Part shown: positions 36,110 through 44,734 of the stretch, one piece after another
Layout of the letters: every line of letters begins with the position of its first letter
How positions within the stretch are numbered: the first letter of the stretch is position 1
Assembly (NCBI GenBank): GCA_025361565.1
Contig: JANYKN010000125.1
Span: 202,344 to 266,343 of the forward strand
Length of the DNA: 64,000 nt
Source: Bacteroidota bacterium
Lineage (GTDB): Bacteria > Bacteroidota > Bacteroidia > Bacteroidales > NBLH01
Direction: 5' to 3'
Made by a program: the position numbers and the translations under genes
Notes under the pieces: generated by a model
Seen by the model: the letters and a program-made list of their open reading frames with translations, nothing else
The model's database searches: none
Told to the model about the DNA's origin: nothing

Positions 36110-36469
36110 TCATAGAATTATAAAGTCATATTCCAAGGTCATATCTCTTATCCCATTAACAGGTATAATAAAGCCTTCATTATCGAACGATGCTATATCT
36201 GTACTTCCCAATTCACTGGCTAATTTATTTTTATAATAATCACTTTCATTGTCAACGTAAAGCTTTTGCCCTTCAATAAACGGAAGTGACAAATAAACCA
36301 CATCCGATTGAAAAGGAAGCCCGTTGGCTGACATTACTGAATAATCCGTAAGCAAATGAGTATTATTGTTCAAAATCTCCTCAATAGCTTCTACATTTCC
36401 ATAATATTGCAAAGCCAAATCAAAAATAGTCTGGTTTTTACCTGTTTTCTTTATTAACATAGCTTGCAT
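36110..36469 (-). CDS. LysM-like tail protein (tail protein X-like)
   Basis: A 119-aa protein with an N-terminal LysM-like fold (TGKNQTIFDLALQYYGN then a second helix VEAIEEILNNN), as in phage tail protein X and baseplate LysM proteins, and a beta-rich C-terminus. It probably binds the baseplate hub or peptidoglycan. Its start lies 32 bases inside the upstream gpW/gp25-like gene. Confidence 0.65.
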   Translation of the reverse strand: MQAMLIKKTGKNQTIFDLALQYYGNVEAIEEILNNNTHLLTDYSVMSANGLPFQSDVVYLSLPFIEGQKLYVDNESDYYKNKLASELGSTDIASFDNEGFIIPVNGIRDMTLEYDFIIL

Positions 36470-36737
36470 CTAATTGTATTTGTTCGTCAACTATTTTGAT
36501 ATCATTCACATTCATTCCTAGTTTCTGAAGCTGTATCCTTGTCTCGCGCAAATAATCCCCGTTGTTTTCGCTCATCAAATAATCACGAATACCAATTCCA
36601 AACAAAGGGGCTGCTTTACTTTCGCCTTTAGCCTGGATAATTAAGTCTGTTGCGTGCTGGCTTGTGCCATCCGTGAAATTTAAATCGCCATCGGTAAAAT
36701 CAATATCACCTGTATTGTCTAGCTTTATGTCCATCAA
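36438..36737 (-). CDS. Baseplate wedge protein, gpW/gp25-like (Mu gp46-position)
   Basis: 99 aa. It has an N-terminal DxxGDIDFTDGDLNFTDG strand pair, a helix containing ATDLIIQAKGE, and a FGIGIRDYL stretch as in gp25/gpW/Mu gp46 lysozyme-like baseplate proteins. It overlaps both neighbours by 4 and 32 bases. Confidence 0.7.
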   Translation of the reverse strand: MMDIKLDNTGDIDFTDGDLNFTDGTSQHATDLIIQAKGESKAAPLFGIGIRDYLMSENNGDYLRETRIQLQKLGMNVNDIKIVDEQIQLDASYVNKENR

Positions 36738-37282
36738 TGCTTTATTTTATCATTTTCAATATCCCCATTTACAGTTGTTTGTAAATTCACCTGTGTGCAT
36801 GGTACTACAAAGGCAGTCGTGGGGCCTTGTGGGTGCAAATGATTATGTGCCTTATAATTTGCAAGTAGACTATTAAGCGCATTCTCCAAATTATTCAACT
36901 TGCTAACCAAATCGCCAATTTTAATTAACCCACCAAATGAACCACCGTTTATCAATATTTCACCATCATTTATTTCAATCAATGAGCTTCCTGCTTCTAT
37001 GCTTATTTTCTCCGCTTCGGCACAATGGATCATAAAAAACTGGTTACTGTTGCCTATGCGCCCAAAAATAGCGGGCTTGTTTATTTTTGGATAAACAATT
37101 ATTGTCTTGTCTTTTTCGCCTTTTGCGCCCAAATTAACACCTTCAACGTCAACTCCATTATAGTCAATCGTGCAGGTATTCGTATCCATGTCCACGGCTT
37201 TGACTTCCGCAATAAATATAGTATTTGAACCGCTTAACAGTTGCCTCAGCTTTAGTGTAAATTCGGCTTCTTTCTGTCCCAT
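36734..37282 (-). CDS. Baseplate spike protein (Mu gp45 / gpV-like)
   Basis: A 182-aa protein with an N-terminal OB-fold (about 15-100) and a C-terminal region ending in HNHLHPQGPTTAFV. A histidine cluster of this kind at the tip of spike proteins coordinates an iron ion. It forms the membrane-piercing central spike. It is followed, with a 4-base overlap, by the gp46-like gene, as in Mu. Confidence 0.75.
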   Translation of the reverse strand: MGQKEAEFTLKLRQLLSGSNTIFIAEVKAVDMDTNTCTIDYNGVDVEGVNLGAKGEKDKTIIVYPKINKPAIFGRIGNSNQFFMIHCAEAEKISIEAGSSLIEINDGEILINGGSFGGLIKIGDLVSKLNNLENALNSLLANYKAHNHLHPQGPTTAFVVPCTQVNLQTTVNGDIENDKIKH

Positions 37283-37283
37283 G

Positions 37284-38252
37284 TCAACTTAATTTTAAAC
37301 CAAGTTCAACTTGTCTTCTACCACCTCCACGTGAAATAGTAGTCTCCACGCTTTCAACATAATAATTGCCTTTTCTGTCGTTGTAATTACTGTCTTTCAC
37401 AATTGCTTTCATCGCAGGGCAGCAAAATGGATCTAAAAATCCTGTAAGTTTGCCCCTATAACCTGTAAACTTATATTTGTCAATCTCATTTTGCGCAAGG
37501 TTTGTCAACGTGGAAGCATCAGAAATATCATAAAAATATAATGTCCTTACTTCCCCGTCTTCTTTTCCAATTTCCTTTTCAATCTTTGTCCCATCTTTTT
37601 TTATCCCGATTGCCTTAATCTTAAGTTTTATGTCCTTTTCGTCCACATATTGCAAATCGGTTTCATCGGGGCAATTGTAACCTATATTGTATTTAACTTC
37701 GCCTCGTCGGTATTGGTAAACCAATCCAACTTGCAAAATATTTTCAATATCAAAAAAGAAAACAATACCGTATTTTGTTTTTATTTCGTCCAAAAACCAT
37801 AAAGCAGACTTTCCATCCAAAATAACTTTATTGATTGTCATGGATGGTATTTCGCTAAATTTCAACCCTTTTACTTGTGTGCTTATATAAGCAATAGCAT
37901 CGGACAAGCTCACGCTTGCCCAGCTCTTTTTTATATTAGTTTCCCTCAGTTTATAAGCAAAATCTTCACATTCGATAACACACTCCTTTTGATAGATTAT
38001 CTTCTTTACGTAGCCCTTAAACTCGGTGTAAAGTTTATCGTATCCCGTTTTTATCTCAACCAAATCACTAACTTCAAAAGCTTGATTTGTAGCAATGGTA
38101 TTGCTCAATTGCGCTGTTTTTAACCTTGCCGAAAGTGGCAGTTTTATGGTTGCGGTAGAACCAATTTGATGGATGGAACGGCTTATTTTAAGATCCGAAA
38201 CTGTTTTGAAATTATATTTCCCTATGGTTATATCGCAATTGATAACAAACAT
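37284..38252 (-). CDS. Baseplate hub protein (Mu gp44 / gpD-like)
   Basis: 322 aa at the position and length of the Mu gp44/P2 gpD hub, which connects tail tube and spike. Predicted beta-rich domains are visible (ISRSIHQIGSTATIKLPL at the N-terminus; GYNCPDETDLQ in the middle). The C-terminal GRRQVELGLKLS is a typical last strand. The family call rests on position and overall shape more than on a single motif. Confidence 0.65.
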   Translation of the reverse strand: MFVINCDITIGKYNFKTVSDLKISRSIHQIGSTATIKLPLSARLKTAQLSNTIATNQAFEVSDLVEIKTGYDKLYTEFKGYVKKIIYQKECVIECEDFAYKLRETNIKKSWASVSLSDAIAYISTQVKGLKFSEIPSMTINKVILDGKSALWFLDEIKTKYGIVFFFDIENILQVGLVYQYRRGEVKYNIGYNCPDETDLQYVDEKDIKLKIKAIGIKKDGTKIEKEIGKEDGEVRTLYFYDISDASTLTNLAQNEIDKYKFTGYRGKLTGFLDPFCCPAMKAIVKDSNYNDRKGNYYVESVETTISRGGGRRQVELGLKLS

Positions 38253-38923
38253 TATACTTCGTTTAAATCAAAAATCGAATCCGCCACTATTTCCATAGTA
38301 AACGCTTTCACGTGTTCCACTCCCCGCATATCAGGAAAATCAAGTTCTGTTATGATAAATTCATCTGCCTTTAAAAGCGTGTCAATAAACGCATTTTGGA
38401 TTTTTACAGGTTTGCCTATGTTGAAAAAACTGTTCAGTTTTTCAATTTGCTCCGAAGGGAATTCTTTTTTTAACCCAACACACATACCTTGTATGGTAAA
38501 CCTGTAATCATCGAACCTTATCAGCTCTTTCACAGTTCCTCTCCTGGCAATCAATGGAGTCTCGACCATCTCTATTTTGCAACCTCCATAAACCCTTGCA
38601 ACAGGTATCAATGTATCGTTAATCCAAATAGGGAGGAACAATACCTTATTCCCATTTGTATTGTCTTTTGCATAAACTGGTGCTTTACCGTTTGCATCCC
38701 TTACTGATGCTGTTTTCCTGTTAGTAAAGTATGCCGCTTCATTGTATAAATCTTCCTGTTCTTTTGTTTTTTGCAACCGACTATATGGCACCATAAAAGG
38801 AACACCCCAATACCCGAAAGCAATATTCCAAAGTGCGCCCAAATCGATTTTTGTAATACTTGTTACCGATTGAACCGGGTTCACATCCAACCCTATTGTA
38901 CCGTTTATGTCTGGTATCCTCAT
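38252..38923 (-). CDS. Tail protein, DUF6046-like (Mu gp43-position)
   Basis: A 223-aa protein at the place of Mu gp43 (DNA circularisation/tail initiation), between the tape measure and hub genes. Features: GVPFMVPYSRLQ near residue 40 and FDDYRFTIQGMCVG near 150. It resembles proteins annotated DUF6046 in Bacteroidetes phages. It overlaps each neighbour by one base. Confidence 0.55.
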   Translation of the reverse strand: MRIPDINGTIGLDVNPVQSVTSITKIDLGALWNIAFGYWGVPFMVPYSRLQKTKEQEDLYNEAAYFTNRKTASVRDANGKAPVYAKDNTNGNKVLFLPIWINDTLIPVARVYGGCKIEMVETPLIARRGTVKELIRFDDYRFTIQGMCVGLKKEFPSEQIEKLNSFFNIGKPVKIQNAFIDTLLKADEFIITELDFPDMRGVEHVKAFTMEIVADSIFDLNEV

Positions 38924-40956
38924 TATCTTACATTGTTACCTGTCATCATTACCGCCCCGTTTATTGCCCTTAGCATTACCTCCATTACAGCATCGCCTAT
39001 CTGGTTTGAGGTTTCTTTTACCGAACTGGTGGATGTGAGGTTGGCAACTCCGTTCATTGTGTTTATGTTTACATTGATGTTTACAGGCTTGGCACCACCG
39101 CCTATGATGGAATCACTTTTAGCCGATGTTCCGGAGTAAAGTGCTGTATTTCCTGTTGATCCTGATTTTTTGTCTTTGCCAGATAACAAATCATCCATTC
39201 TCTGGGCATCTGCAAGGGCTTTTCCTATCCAATCTTTCTTATCTTTATTGCCAGTCAGACTCCATGACATATTATCAGAAGTTCCATTACTCTCAGAAAT
39301 AGCGAAATCAGCGTATAAGCTTTTAAATTTATAAGCTGATTTCTCATTTAAGCCAGCAAGGAAGGTTTCGTATTTTCCTTTATACTTTTCAAGATAAACA
39401 TCAAGTTGCGCCAGTTTCTCATTATCTGCATTCATCGATTCTCTTGACGAATAAATCGAAATGTCAGAACCAAGTCTCTCACTTTTTCGTTGCAGGTAAT
39501 TCCTGAATTCTTCCGGCGCTATTGCTCTCTTTGCTTCATCCCAAATCGAAAGTCCTTTTTCAAAGGCTGTGCCAGCACTTTTATCTCCGTTTTGCGATTT
39601 ATCATACTGACTAAGTAAAACATCATACTTTAACTTATTTGATTTTGCTTCATTTAGATATTCAAGGTTATCTCGTCTTGTTTCTTTGGATGAAGCAAGC
39701 CCAATTTTCTTTTCGTAAGATGCATTTATTCCATCAAGTGTTTTTTGTAATTTACCAAGCTTAACATCCTCCTCACTTAAATTGGAAAAGTATTCCGGAT
39801 AAGTTTCCTGTAATTTTTGAAGAGCTGCATTTCTTTCGTCTGATGATTTGGTATAATCCTGCGCAACTGCAACCAGAGCATCCATCTCACCATTTTCTTT
39901 ACGCAATGTTTCCGAAACAGGAATTTCAAACCATTTTTTAACCGTATTGGTAACTCCACCCAGGCCTGCTATCAGGTCTTTTACAGGTCCCGATTCACTC
40001 TGTCCTATAGCGGCCATCATTTGTTCGTAACTATCGCCAAGGTTGCTTATAGCTCCCTCGGTTGTTTTACTAATCTTAGCCATACTGCCTGCTACACCCG
40101 GCCATTTTCCCATGCCAATAAGTGCCTCGGTAATGGCATCGGAATTGTTTTTAACTGAAATGGTCTGGTTTTTAAAGTTCAGCTTTATATTGTCACCAAC
40201 CTTATTTGCTTTTATCCCAAATTCCTTGAGCCGCTCAAATTCGCCCGTCTGGGCATCCAATAAGGCTTCTGTCAATTGGTCAAAACCTTTGCCCTGGCTT
40301 GCGGCCAAATCGCCTAAATTGGTTAATTTTCCAATGCTTAAATTCTGGTTTCTGTTTTGTAACTTAATATCCGAGGCAACCAAATCCGACATTGCAAACG
40401 GTGTATTGGATGCAAATCCTTTCATATCGCTCATCCTGTTACGTGCTGCATCCTTGCTGCCCATTGCATTTTCGTATATGGCATTATACTTTTCATATTT
40501 TGCACCTGTAAGTGCTGCTTCTTTTCCAAAATCAAAGGCTTTCATGCCCAATCCTACACCAAGTCCTGCACCTATCAAACTTCCAATTTGCCCACCGAAC
40601 ATTCCTCCGCCCGATGATCCGCTTTCTTTATTATGTCCATAAAGTGAATTTACCTTGGTGATGTTTCCACGCACCTTTTCAATCATGCGGTTGTATTTTT
40701 CAATGTGGTCGGTTCGCCATGCATTGTCCCTTCCTGCTTCAAGTCGTTTTAAGGTTGCATGAAGACTGCTCATCGTGGTTCGGGAGTTTTTCAATTCGGT
40801 ATTAAATCGGCCTATGCCTGAATAATTACCTCCAAGCCCTGTTTTATTGAATTTAGAAGTGGCATTGCGCAATGATTCAACTTCCCTCAGTATTTTCTCA
40901 ATCTGGGGGCTAAGTTTATTCGTAAGGTTGAATATAAAATCTAATTTGTCCTGCAT
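38923..40956 (-). CDS. Tail tape measure protein
   Basis: A 677-aa protein, mostly helical, with a central Gly-rich hydrophobic segment (GSLIGAGLGVGLGMKAF, near residue 125) typical of tape measure proteins. The SDIKLQ...GDLAASQGKGF stretch near 195-225 is also seen in this family. It is the longest phage gene in the window and sets tail length. It lies downstream of the two-frame tail chaperone, as in most long-tailed phages. Confidence 0.9.
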   Translation of the reverse strand: MQDKLDFIFNLTNKLSPQIEKILREVESLRNATSKFNKTGLGGNYSGIGRFNTELKNSRTTMSSLHATLKRLEAGRDNAWRTDHIEKYNRMIEKVRGNITKVNSLYGHNKESGSSGGGMFGGQIGSLIGAGLGVGLGMKAFDFGKEAALTGAKYEKYNAIYENAMGSKDAARNRMSDMKGFASNTPFAMSDLVASDIKLQNRNQNLSIGKLTNLGDLAASQGKGFDQLTEALLDAQTGEFERLKEFGIKANKVGDNIKLNFKNQTISVKNNSDAITEALIGMGKWPGVAGSMAKISKTTEGAISNLGDSYEQMMAAIGQSESGPVKDLIAGLGGVTNTVKKWFEIPVSETLRKENGEMDALVAVAQDYTKSSDERNAALQKLQETYPEYFSNLSEEDVKLGKLQKTLDGINASYEKKIGLASSKETRRDNLEYLNEAKSNKLKYDVLLSQYDKSQNGDKSAGTAFEKGLSIWDEAKRAIAPEEFRNYLQRKSERLGSDISIYSSRESMNADNEKLAQLDVYLEKYKGKYETFLAGLNEKSAYKFKSLYADFAISESNGTSDNMSWSLTGNKDKKDWIGKALADAQRMDDLLSGKDKKSGSTGNTALYSGTSAKSDSIIGGGAKPVNINVNINTMNGVANLTSTSSVKETSNQIGDAVMEVMLRAINGAVMMTGNNVR

Positions 40957-40976
40957 GTTAATTTTTGCTTTTGTTT

Positions 40977-41171
40977 CTAAAAACCGCTGACTCCAACAAG
41001 CTTGCTTTGCAAATTCAGCTCTTTTGTTCTAATCCAATCCAGTTCATTGTAAAGCTTTGCTCTTTCTGTGAGGCTTAAGCCTTTGGGGTCTATGTGAAAA
41101 TAGTACCGTAATTCGGCATTCACTTTCCGGATAAAGTCCGACTCCTTTACAACAGTACCCTCTAAAGCTTT
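40977..41171 (-). CDS. Tail assembly chaperone, frameshift extension (GT-like)
   Basis: In the -1 frame relative to the chaperone gene, an open frame of 64 codons runs from within its last codons (A AAG at 41171-41168) to a stop at 40977, just before the tape measure gene. The peptide has LRYYFHIDPKGLSLTERAKL and then LYNELDWIR, of the type found in the second chaperone ORF of long-tailed phages. It has no ATG; the only possible independent start is a GTG at 41123. A programmed -1 slip would make a small amount of a 155-aa fusion, as in lambda gpG/gpGT and Mu. Confidence 0.65.
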   Translation of the reverse strand, partial: KALEGTVVKESDFIRKVNAELRYYFHIDPKGLSLTERAKLYNELDWIRTKELNLQSKLVGVSGF

Positions 41172-41443
41172 ACCCAGTTACCAACTTCCACCTCAATCAG
41201 TTCCGAAACCAAGCCAAACAATCCTAGTGCATATTTCGTCTCGGCTCTTAAAGCTTCATCGCCTTCTAGCCAAATGGAATTGACCAGGGCCTTTTTAAAA
41301 CCCATGTTCGACTTTGACACCGATTGGGCATAGTCTATATCGTCAATGTCGGGCTTGCGCAAAAAACATTCTTTGTCTTTAACTTTGTAATGATGGATTT
41401 CTCCATACTGTTCCTTTAATGCCTTTATTTTTTCTTCGTTCAT
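41162..41443 (-). CDS. Tail assembly chaperone (Mu gp41-like)
   Basis: A 93-aa protein at the gpG/gp41 position between tail tube and tape measure. It is acidic and mainly helical, with KVKDKECFLRKPDIDDI at the N-terminus, as in tail chaperones. Its last codons GTA AAG CTT TAG overlap a second open frame suited to a -1 frameshift. It binds the tape measure protein during tail assembly. Confidence 0.75.
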   Translation of the reverse strand: MNEEKIKALKEQYGEIHHYKVKDKECFLRKPDIDDIDYAQSVSKSNMGFKKALVNSIWLEGDEALRAETKYALGLFGLVSELIEVEVGNWVKL

Positions 41444-41455
41444 TGCTTTTGATTT

Positions 41456-41482
41456 AAAAAAAGCCCGGAATCACCAGGCTTT
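41456..41482 (-). terminator. Intrinsic terminator between tail tube and chaperone genes
   Basis: Reading leftwards: AAAGCCTGG, loop TGATT, CCGGGCTTT, then a T-run. It sits just after the abundant sheath and tube genes and would reduce read-through into the genes needed in small amounts. Confidence 0.75.
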
Positions 41483-41511
41483 AATATTAATATGTAACAA
41501 CTTTAAAAAGC

Positions 41512-41931
41512 CTATTTCTGGTACTCGATGTCGGTTGCCACGTAAGGTAATGCAATCTCCATCATCTTGTCATTTTGCTTTAACGATTTTGGAACTTCGG
41601 TAATCGATACGTTCTTGATGGTATCCTTGATTGTCTTTCCATCGGCAATGTAGGTGCATACCACATCGAATTCAATCTCTGTCACAGAATTAAAACCGTT
41701 TGCTTTTGCAAAGGTAATCAACGCCTCCAGCTCACTTTGCAGCAAGGTAATTGTACCTTCGTATTTCTGGTTTCCCCATTGTATAGCATAAGGTTTGCTC
41801 CCCGCAGCGTAAATTGGTTCTTTTTCAACAGTTTCCTTGTATTCAAGACCTCTAATCCCAATTATTATCCGGCCTAAATAGAACACAGTAAAATTCCTCC
41901 AGCTGTATTCTTTATTTGTAATTCCTGCCAT
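41512..41931 (-). CDS. Tail tube protein
   Basis: A 139-aa beta-rich protein directly after the sheath gene, the position of the tail tube in Mu-like phages (gpM). It has an N-terminal YSWRNFTVFYLGRIIIGI, a central YEGTITLLQSELEAL and a C-terminal MMEIALPYVA strand typical of tube and hypothetical XkdM-like proteins. It polymerises inside the sheath. Confidence 0.75.
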   Translation of the reverse strand: MAGITNKEYSWRNFTVFYLGRIIIGIRGLEYKETVEKEPIYAAGSKPYAIQWGNQKYEGTITLLQSELEALITFAKANGFNSVTEIEFDVVCTYIADGKTIKDTIKNVSITEVPKSLKQNDKMMEIALPYVATDIEYQK

Positions 41932-41942
41932 ATTTTAGCCTC

Positions 41943-43046
41943 CTAAGCATTTGGGTTTTTAAGCCCTAATTTTACTGTTAATGATCTGTTATAACCAAAC
42001 GGTGTTATTTCAAGAACTATCTCTATTTCACTAGTAGAAAGTACATTTTGATCAGGGTTTATATATACTGAAAAACCCGAAATCTCATCAGCCATGTTGC
42101 CATTTATTGCATTTTCGATTATCCCTGCGAGGTAAGCAACATAAGCTGGTAGCAATTTACCGTCTGTCCCAACTTTTGCTTCGTCCAAAACTTCATTCAG
42201 ATAAACATCATAAGTTATGGCAGCGGCTTTATCAATAACTCTTCGGTTTGTGATATTGGAATAATCCCCAGGTATGGTTGCAAGCTTATCGTCCGTAAAG
42301 TAATAACCTGTCTTGCCAACCATTGTCCTTATGGTTATAAGGCCTTTGGTGTTCAAGGTTTCTACAACATCCATTGCTTTTGCAACATCAAGGGGTGGCA
42401 CAGTGTATCCGTCAACCGCACAAGCAGTAATTGGCAAAGAACCGTCTTTTACACGGCCTATGTTTCTGGATACAGGGTTAATGGCCAATTTTCCAAGTAT
42501 CAACCCAACTTCGTCACCCTGGTAACTTGCCAATACTCCACACCTGTCCGAAGAACCAAGAGTCAAATCTACGGTTACATCTGCCGTCTTGTAAGAATAA
42601 GGGATGATACAAGTTATATATCTGTATTTTGATACAAACGAAGCTGCCAAGGCTTGTGCATTGACCAATGAATTTGCCACCGAAGCCAACAAATTTATAC
42701 CCACCACGCCAATAAAGCTTATTTTATCGGATGCTTCTACCAATTTCTTTGCGTAAGCATCGGTATCGGCTAATAAGTAGATTAAAGGGATCGTTTTAAT
42801 AGTAGGAACAGGCATGATGAACAATTCAACCCCATCGGCTACCAAAAAATAATTGATAATTGCCTGCACTGTTTTAAATTCAGCAGGTAGGCTGTCAAAG
42901 GTATGATAACTTTTAACCGTGCCCATTACGTGGGTTACCGGTGCTGCTGCAACCGGTATAATTATACCGGGGCTTCCTCCGGTAAATTGCCTGATAACAC
43001 CAAGCCCTCCGGTTGAAAATCCTATATTAACTTTTGGAATTGCCAT
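41943..43046 (-). CDS. Tail sheath protein (DUF2586-like)
   Basis: A 367-aa contractile sheath subunit. It is shorter than Mu gpL (about 495 aa) but has the family features: an N-terminal strand (PKVNIGFSTGGLGV), a central alpha/beta domain with CGVLASYQGDEVGLILGKLA, a TIRTMVGKTGYYFTDD stretch, and a C-terminal strand NRSLTVKLGLKN used in sheath meshwork. Bacteroidetes phages often carry this short DUF2586 type. It shows that the virion is a myophage. Confidence 0.85.
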   Translation of the reverse strand: MAIPKVNIGFSTGGLGVIRQFTGGSPGIIIPVAAAPVTHVMGTVKSYHTFDSLPAEFKTVQAIINYFLVADGVELFIMPVPTIKTIPLIYLLADTDAYAKKLVEASDKISFIGVVGINLLASVANSLVNAQALAASFVSKYRYITCIIPYSYKTADVTVDLTLGSSDRCGVLASYQGDEVGLILGKLAINPVSRNIGRVKDGSLPITACAVDGYTVPPLDVAKAMDVVETLNTKGLITIRTMVGKTGYYFTDDKLATIPGDYSNITNRRVIDKAAAITYDVYLNEVLDEAKVGTDGKLLPAYVAYLAGIIENAINGNMADEISGFSVYINPDQNVLSTSEIEIVLEITPFGYNRSLTVKLGLKNPNA

Positions 43047-43049
43047 AGT

Positions 43050-43259
43050 TTATGAATTTTTCTTTGTTTTAATTTTCGTTTCTTTTTCGGCATCATTGAC
43101 CTTTATTTCAATAATATCGGTTTCGGTCGATTCTGCGTGCGTTTCTGCATGTATCCTGTCTAAAAATATTGTTCCGTCAGTTGTAGCGTAAAGCGTATCA
43201 TAGTTAGGGTAGTTCTTGAATACCTCGGCTGCTCTTGCTTTTAAATCCATTTCCATCAT
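43050..43259 (-). CDS. Small phage protein upstream of sheath
   Basis: 69 aa, no recognised family. It opens MEMDLKARAAEVFKNYP, then LYATTDGTIFL, and ends in a charged Lys/Glu tail. The pattern (short helix, TDGTxFL, AETHA) recurs in proteins at this place in Bacteroidetes Mu-like phages. It overlaps the upstream coiled-coil protein by 4 bases. Confidence 0.6.
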   Translation of the reverse strand: MMEMDLKARAAEVFKNYPNYDTLYATTDGTIFLDRIHAETHAESTETDIIEIKVNDAEKETKIKTKKNS

Positions 43260-43558
43260 GCTGATTTTTTATCGTTATAAAACTTCTTGTAACTGCATTC
43301 ATCACACTGCTTTTCGTATTTATCCTCCAGCTCCCTGAGTGCTTTTACCAACTCATTGATTTTTATTTCAAGAACCTGCACTTTACATATCTGTTCCTCG
43401 CTAAGTTCACGCCAAATAGATATCACTTTGTTGGCGTTGTCAAGTTCTATACCCAGCGTTTCCGCTTTGTTCTTCCGCTTCGAAATCAACAGTGTCAAAA
43501 CTGAACCAAAGGCTGTTGATGCTAAACCTATCAATAATGCTAATATCTGAATTGGCAT
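43256..43558 (-). CDS. Small membrane-anchored coiled-coil protein (possible holin/spanin-like)
   Basis: 100 aa: one N-terminal transmembrane segment (ILALLIGLASTAFGSVLTLL, residues about 4-23), then basic residues, then a long coiled coil ending in CDECSYKKF. The single anchor plus helix layout resembles i-spanins or accessory lysis proteins, but no partner or endolysin is visible next to it, so the role is open. Confidence 0.55.
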   Translation of the reverse strand: MPIQILALLIGLASTAFGSVLTLLISKRKNKAETLGIELDNANKVISIWRELSEEQICKVQVLEIKINELVKALRELEDKYEKQCDECSYKKFYNDKKSA

Positions 43559-43571
43559 AACTTGCTTTATT

Positions 43572-43605
43572 TAAACTTGCCCGGAATTTTATCCGGGTAA
43601 GTTTA
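43572..43605 (-). terminator. Hairpin after the major capsid gene
   Basis: Arms TAAACTTGCCCGGA (43572-43585) and TCCGGGTAAGTTTA (43592-43605) pair over 14 bases with one wobble. It lies 11 bases past the capsid stop. The downstream T-tract is short, so it may be a partial terminator or an mRNA-stabilising end. Confidence 0.6.
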
Positions 43606-43615
43606 TAGATTATTA

Positions 43616-44677
43616 CTAAGGAGTTTGGACAATTGCCACGATACCTTTTTCGTCCGAGCGCCTAACTCTTCCACCAAGGCGAACCAAAGCAGAATAAACA
43701 TCTCCGTAGAATTGTGGATCATTGGTTCGTTCAAAGAACTCTATAGAACCTTCGGCTTTTTCAACTGCATTTTGTTGCCAGCAAAGAACAGTTCCGTTAT
43801 CGGTTGCAGCATTGGCCGCATCAGGGTCTTTTACAACAGGGGTTCCCGCATTGTTGTATTTAACAACAGTCGCCCGCTCTGTAAGGTTGAAACCTTCAAG
43901 CATCCCAATAGTACCACTGTTAGGATCATAAGTTCTTGAAAAATCTCTGGCATCAGTGATAGACATTGCTCCAACCAACTGGTCAAGCATATTGCTGTCA
44001 ATTAACGCATATCTGCCTTCTTTCGAAACCATCTGCTTATTCATCAATGTCTTTGCTGCCCTAAAATCAGCCACGGTTAACAGTTTCCTATTACCTGTTG
44101 CACTGTCCAAATGTGCAGCAGTAAGTCCACCGGTTGTTCTGGTAATGTTAACGGCAGGCGACCATTTATATGGAATCCAATCCCCGATGAGTTGTCTCAA
44201 ATAAAGCAAATGGTCTGACAATACATTGGCCATTTTATCATATGATAACTCTATTTTTTCTGCATTACTTATCAATGTAGGGTCTGTGGTAAATTCATCC
44301 AGAGCGTAAACTATATCGGTATCGCTCCTTTTGGTTATTGCCGCGGGCAAATTTGTCCTGTTCCGCTTAGCTCCTGATATCATCCCGGCTTGAGGTATAT
44401 GAACTATCCGCCCCGCTGTAACATACTGGTCAGCATTATAAGCGTTCCCGACAAACTCCATCCCTTTAAAAATATTCTCGGCTATAAAGTTTTGCCAGAT
44501 TTCGGGGTTTATGCCAGCCCTTAGAACTCCTGCGGGCATTGGTATAAATGATAATGCAAGCAAGCCCCCGGTTACGGCAAAAGGATTAAAATCGGTTATT
44601 TCGGACACTGTTAATCCAACGACCAAAGTCAGCATGAACAAGAGCATCCCTGTCATAAATTTTCCAAATCTTTTCAT
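43616..44677 (-). CDS. Major capsid protein
   Basis: A 353-aa protein in the capsid position. The body (about 60-353) reads as a HK97-fold phage capsid of the Bacteroidetes type: VYALDEFTTDPTLISNAEKI near 120-140, a helix LSYDKMANVL, and a C-terminal VRLGGRVRRSDEKGIV. Unusually, residues 1-58 include two strongly hydrophobic segments (MTGMLLFMLTLVVGLTV and GGLLALSFIPMP), which may be a scaffold-like extension removed by the prohead protease. It sits between a small decoration-like protein and a strong hairpin. Confidence 0.8.
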   Translation of the reverse strand: MKRFGKFMTGMLLFMLTLVVGLTVSEITDFNPFAVTGGLLALSFIPMPAGVLRAGINPEIWQNFIAENIFKGMEFVGNAYNADQYVTAGRIVHIPQAGMISGAKRNRTNLPAAITKRSDTDIVYALDEFTTDPTLISNAEKIELSYDKMANVLSDHLLYLRQLIGDWIPYKWSPAVNITRTTGGLTAAHLDSATGNRKLLTVADFRAAKTLMNKQMVSKEGRYALIDSNMLDQLVGAMSITDARDFSRTYDPNSGTIGMLEGFNLTERATVVKYNNAGTPVVKDPDAANAATDNGTVLCWQQNAVEKAEGSIEFFERTNDPQFYGDVYSALVRLGGRVRRSDEKGIVAIVQTP

Positions 44678-44734
44678 CTTTAAATTTTTATTACTAATTA
44701 CTAATTTTTTAATTTACCTTTTCGATGCCTGAGC

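Noticed and set aside
40043..40642. Rightward 199-aa ORF within the tape measure gene
   Set aside because: Shadow of a low-complexity helical gene on the other strand; no motif or operon context.
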